This document shows positions 60,732 to 64,000 of a stretch of 64,000 bases of DNA, one piece after another. Source of the DNA: Siphonodentalium dalli (Eukaryota; Mollusca; Scaphopoda; Gadilida; Siphonodentaliidae); contig CP136066.1 of the NCBI GenBank assembly GCA_032622095.1, positions 151,170,224 through 151,234,223 of the forward strand. The letters are read 5' to 3'. Under the pieces are notes generated by a model. It was not told where the DNA came from. It did not search any database and saw only the letters and a program-made list of their open reading frames with translations. A program made the translations under genes and the position numbers. Each line of letters opens with the position of its first letter. Position 1 is the first letter of the stretch.

Positions 60732-61020
60732 GAGAAGATTGCATCTGATCATATTATTATTCGTGTACAGTAATGCCCTTAATAAATAATCGACTCCTTT
60801 AACAACAGCAGAATTATGGGCAATTTTTCAGGATTTTCAGAAATATGGCTTGCTGGCATTAATCGGAACGCTCTCACTGAGAGCTTTCCGATGAATGGCA
60901 ACAAGCCATATTTCCAACTAAATCCTGAAAAATTACCCATAATTCTGTTGTGGTTAAGGAGTCGATTATTTTATTACTGTATAAGAAGATTGCATCTGAT
61001 CACATCATTATTCGTGTACA
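60732..61020. mobile_element. Foldback MITE flanked by 37-bp direct repeats
   Basis: The foldback spans about 60767-60980. The arms are ACAGTAATGCCC/AATAATCGACTCCTTTAAC and GTTAAGGAGTCGATTATT/TTACTGTAT, with an inner pair AATTATGGGCAATTTTTCAG and CTGAAAAATTACCCATAATT. AGAAGATTGCATCTGATCA plus about 18 more bases precede and follow it, with two differences. A related arm (TTAAGGAGTCAATTATTTAG, GCATTACTGTATAG) lies at 40285-40325. Confidence 0.8.
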
Positions 61021-62585
61021 CCCAAGTCAATTTTTTATTGGATTTATTAAACTGAGTAGAAAGAAAAGTTTTATAAGTTAACATAGATTGTACAATTCAA
61101 TTCAATATAAATAAAACGGTAATTTATTGATTCTGGTAAACATTGAACCTATACAATCTGGGTATACAATCATTAAGAAATTACTGACAGGAATCAAATT
61201 AGCCAATTACTTTATATTTAGAAGATTTTTTAAATGTATTCTTTCGACCACACATTTGATATAAAGGCCATATAGCATTCATCATTGGTACAAACAGTAT
61301 TCTACAAATGCTATCTCTTATTCCTTGTACCCTCTTACAAAAATTTTCACCCACAGACACACATTCTTCACTGTCATTGTTGTTCATTTATCATTTTTTA
61401 ATAAATTAAATTCTATCAACCCAAATCACTGGATCAGAATGCCCCATGATTTTAACGTGATGAGTGGAGAGACAATACTACAATATATGTTAATGGATTG
61501 ACACACACTGATGCAGTCAATCCAGTATATCCTACTTTACTTGTGTCAATTGTTACTAGAACATTCCCCAGGAGTGCTTCAACAGAAACTATTCAAAAGC
61601 AAAGCATACATCCTATACTGACTTTAAAGTGCACCAACATCAACTAATCTCTTCTAATATGGAGGCATAAACAGACATTGGTTGTTCGAATCCGAAGGTT
61701 ATGCATACTTAATTTGGTAAGACATATCTCAAAACATACCTACAGGTATGTGAAAGTGTGCTGAAAAAATATGTTTTGTTTCTTTAGTTTTCGGTTAATT
61801 TGAGATCGTTTTTCCATTTAAAGGAACTAAATCTGATTCGATGGTCCCCATTTCATCAGATTCCAACAACAACATCATTTTTTGAAATGCCACTTCAATT
61901 ATCAGAATCGATTAATTGCCCAAAAATAATGCTAACCACAGTCAACTATAGTATAAAATTTCCCAAAAGTTGTTATTTATCAACATTTTGTTCAATGAAA
62001 TTTGGCCGGTTTGTCAAATATCTGACACACAAAAGCCACTTTATTTTAGAGTTATCCATCTTCATCCGCAATTTGGTCCAAGACCGCCTTCTCGTCGACT
62101 TTTTACCAGGCCACTGAAAAAGTACAGGTGGTGAAAAATAATAGATTTAAAAAATCAATATCTGATCACTCTGAAAATCCTTCAAAATTTGCGAGCATAA
62201 ATTTAAAGCTTTCTACAACGAATCAGCTGCTTTTACGAGAATCAAGCTGAGAATCAAGATTCAGCTTCTTCGTCAGATTTTAAGCCCTGTAACATGATCT
62301 GGAAATTTGTGAAGATGGTAATCATGATGGATACATGACTAGATGAACAATGATGAATTATGAGCCATATGTGATGGAAGGTTAATTTGATGAGAACCTC
62401 TACAGTTGAGTGTCAGATAGATTACTGAGTTGCTTTTGATTTCGCTGATTTCTTGTCTCTTTTTTTCAGCCCATCCATGTTGCCTTTTATCAAATTTGCA
62501 TATGCCTGAAAGGGTAAATACATAGTCAGACATGTGCCTGAAAGGGTAAAGACATAGTAAGACATATGACAAACTGAAGATTTAA
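61021..62585. other. Upstream intron, family T remnants
   Basis: A degraded family T copy spans about 61820-62180 (GAACTAAATCTGATTCGATG; TTTTAGAGTTATCCATCTTC; ATCAATATCTGATCACTCTG). A 32-bp phrase TGCCTGAAAGGGTAAA...ACATAGT is doubled at 62502-62560. The missing first FNTB exon was not found here. Confidence 0.55.
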
Positions 62586-62828
62586 CACTTTCATGATGGG
62601 AGCTGCGCTGGTGCAGCAATAGAAGATGCTGTGCCAGTGCATTCTCTTATATATGTGAGTCTCCCATAAGGAGTCTCACATATATAAGAGTATGCACATG
62701 CTTACAAAGTAAAGGTAAATATTGTTTAATGCATTCTCTTATATATGTGAGGACGACTCGCATATATAAGAGAATGCATTGTCACAGGTTTTTCCCAAAA
62801 ATTCAGGAAGCTCCAGTCATGAAAAGGG
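62586..62828. mobile_element. TTAA-type MITE with two internal palindromes
   Basis: TTAA at 62582-62585, then CACTTTCATGATGGGAGCT; ends CTCCAGTCATGAAAAGGG followed by a mutated site ATAA. Two ATATATGTGAG/CTCACATATAT palindromes are inside (62632-62700, 62729-62785). Same type as 2722-2968. Confidence 0.65.
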
Positions 62829-63779
62829 ATAAAGTCAGTCCTTCCCAGGAGACGGGAGCGATTGCTCTCGCGCCCGTATGCACTCGCATTTTTTTTTTCA
62901 CGGGTGCTAAAATTCGCACTCGCCCCTCTTGTCAAAATGTTCATGGTCAATCTAATCATTGATTCAATATTGAACTACTACCGGTAGTATTTGAAGGTGT
63001 ATTTAGAACCTTTCCCCATCTCTGTTAAATTATGAGCATGTGAAAGTGTAACTGGACATGCCAGTACATGCCAGTACATGTACATTTACATGTGCATGAC
63101 ATTTTGTTTGAGAAAATCCTGACTTATGATTTATGACTTATTACACCCGTCTTCTGAATTGCAAGAGCAAAAAGTGCTCTCGCTGTGTTTTCCTTGTGGG
63201 AAGGACTGAAAGTGATAAGGCCAAAATAACTCAATTGTATGTTTCCCGTAACCCGACTGCCCCAATCTCAAACGTTGTACCCAAAATAATTTTTCCTGAT
63301 TTTGACCTTTTCCCTCGATAACATTAAAAAAAGGTTTATCCATCATCGCCAAATCTTTTTACTACACACTACATGTACATATACTATTTTCTGATTTCCA
63401 AAATTTGCATTAATGTCTGATATAATATAATAAATAATGCATGTCTGTCGTTGACTATGCCAAAATATTGGTCCTTGAGGAGGCCATGTTGTCAATTATT
63501 AAGTTTGCATATGCCTGACAGACTACTAGTATATCCTTAGTAAGACATAAGATAAGATAAGATATAAAACCTAGGCTAACATACTAAAGTCTTTAATATA
63601 TAAAACTTATTTCCACTGTGATCCTAGAACTAAAATAGAACAAGGGTTGCCCATCAAAGATGGCTTGGTCAAGTTTTTATGCCCATAAGAGTGAATCTGT
63701 TCATCCGAGAATCACTAAAAATGGATGAACTGGAGAACCATAATCACAGAAATAAGGGCCATAACTCAAGTAAATAAAA
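62829..63779. other. Upstream intron or intergenic, nothing recognised
   Basis: Short frames of 60-77 codons exist on both strands without recognisable homology. CATGCCAGTACATG is doubled near 63058-63080. Confidence 0.5.
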
Positions 63780-64000
63780 ATTAGAGGTCACCCCGAAGAT
63801 CCATACGAAGCTTGGTATGATTGGATGAGAAATGTGACCTGTAAGGTGTGCTAAAGGTTTTAGTCATACAAAGAGTAAAATCCAAGATGGCTGCTGGCAG
63901 CCATGTTGTTTAACAGAATTCGGAAAAAATGGTAGGCACCCATCTAGAAGTCAAGTTTGGTGATGATCGGATGAGGGATATGCTCTGTAGGGGTGTGCTA
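63780..64000 (+). repeat. Repeat family P copy at window end
   Basis: TTAGAGGTCACCCCGAAGAT, CTGTAAGGTGTGCTAAAGG, TAAAATCCAAGATGGCTGCT and CATCTAGAAGTCAAGTTTGG match 845-1910. It runs off the window. Confidence 0.75.

Noticed and set aside
61199-61387. 62-codon minus-strand frame as a possible upstream FNTB exon
   Set aside because: Using its possible donor GTAAGA would leave one base T, and joining to the next exon (AA first) makes a stop codon. No homology is seen.

Overview
This is a eukaryotic genomic window: AT-rich, intron-dominated and crowded with young repeats. It contains one recognisable gene, on the minus strand. That gene is the beta subunit of protein farnesyltransferase (FNTB), read from thirteen exons between 60644 and 5446. 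Twelve exons (24852 down to 5446) join in perfect phase into a protein that aligns along its length with animal FNTB and keeps the zinc ligands, the diphosphate-binding residues and the peptide-pocket aromatics. A thirteenth small exon at 60601-60644 is a probable upstream exon, which makes the intron between it and the next exon about 35.7 kb long. The first coding exon (about 35 residues), the promoter and the 5' UTR are not visible and probably lie beyond position 64000.

The repeat content (many foldback MITEs, TTAA-flanked MITEs, non-autonomous Helitrons, a tRNA-headed SINE, GACGG-type satellites, hairpin-ended elements with a CCCCCC/GGGGGG stem) suggests a marine invertebrate, mollusc-like or deuterostome-like. 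The sequence alone does not settle the phylum. A run of exactly 100 N at 40079-40178 is a scaffold gap of arbitrary length.

Layout. 1-5445: downstream of FNTB, with tandem and foldback repeats and two TTAA-type MITEs. 5446-24852: exon-bearing part of FNTB, whose introns hold a 2.5-kb tandem element, a 159-bp inverted duplication around one exon, a 55-bp tandem repeat that multiplies a splice donor, piggyBac-like MITEs and a GC-rich island. 24853-60600: the giant intron, holding a SINE, a 1.17-kb terminal-inverted-repeat element, a 5-6 kb poly-C satellite array that appears in both orientations, two Helitrons in opposite orientations, a segmental duplication, degenerate satellites, a hAT-type element with an 8-bp target duplication, and nested MITEs. 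60645-64000: further intron or upstream sequence with foldback elements.

No second protein-coding gene, tRNA, rRNA, CRISPR or transposase gene could be supported. The open reading frames elsewhere are short and fall in repeats. The observations I would follow up first are the repeat structures that touch FNTB splicing: four donor copies at an exact 55-bp spacing, an inverted copy of an exon's 3' splice site, and a giant intron whose transcript would carry long G-tract and C-tract arrays able to fold back.
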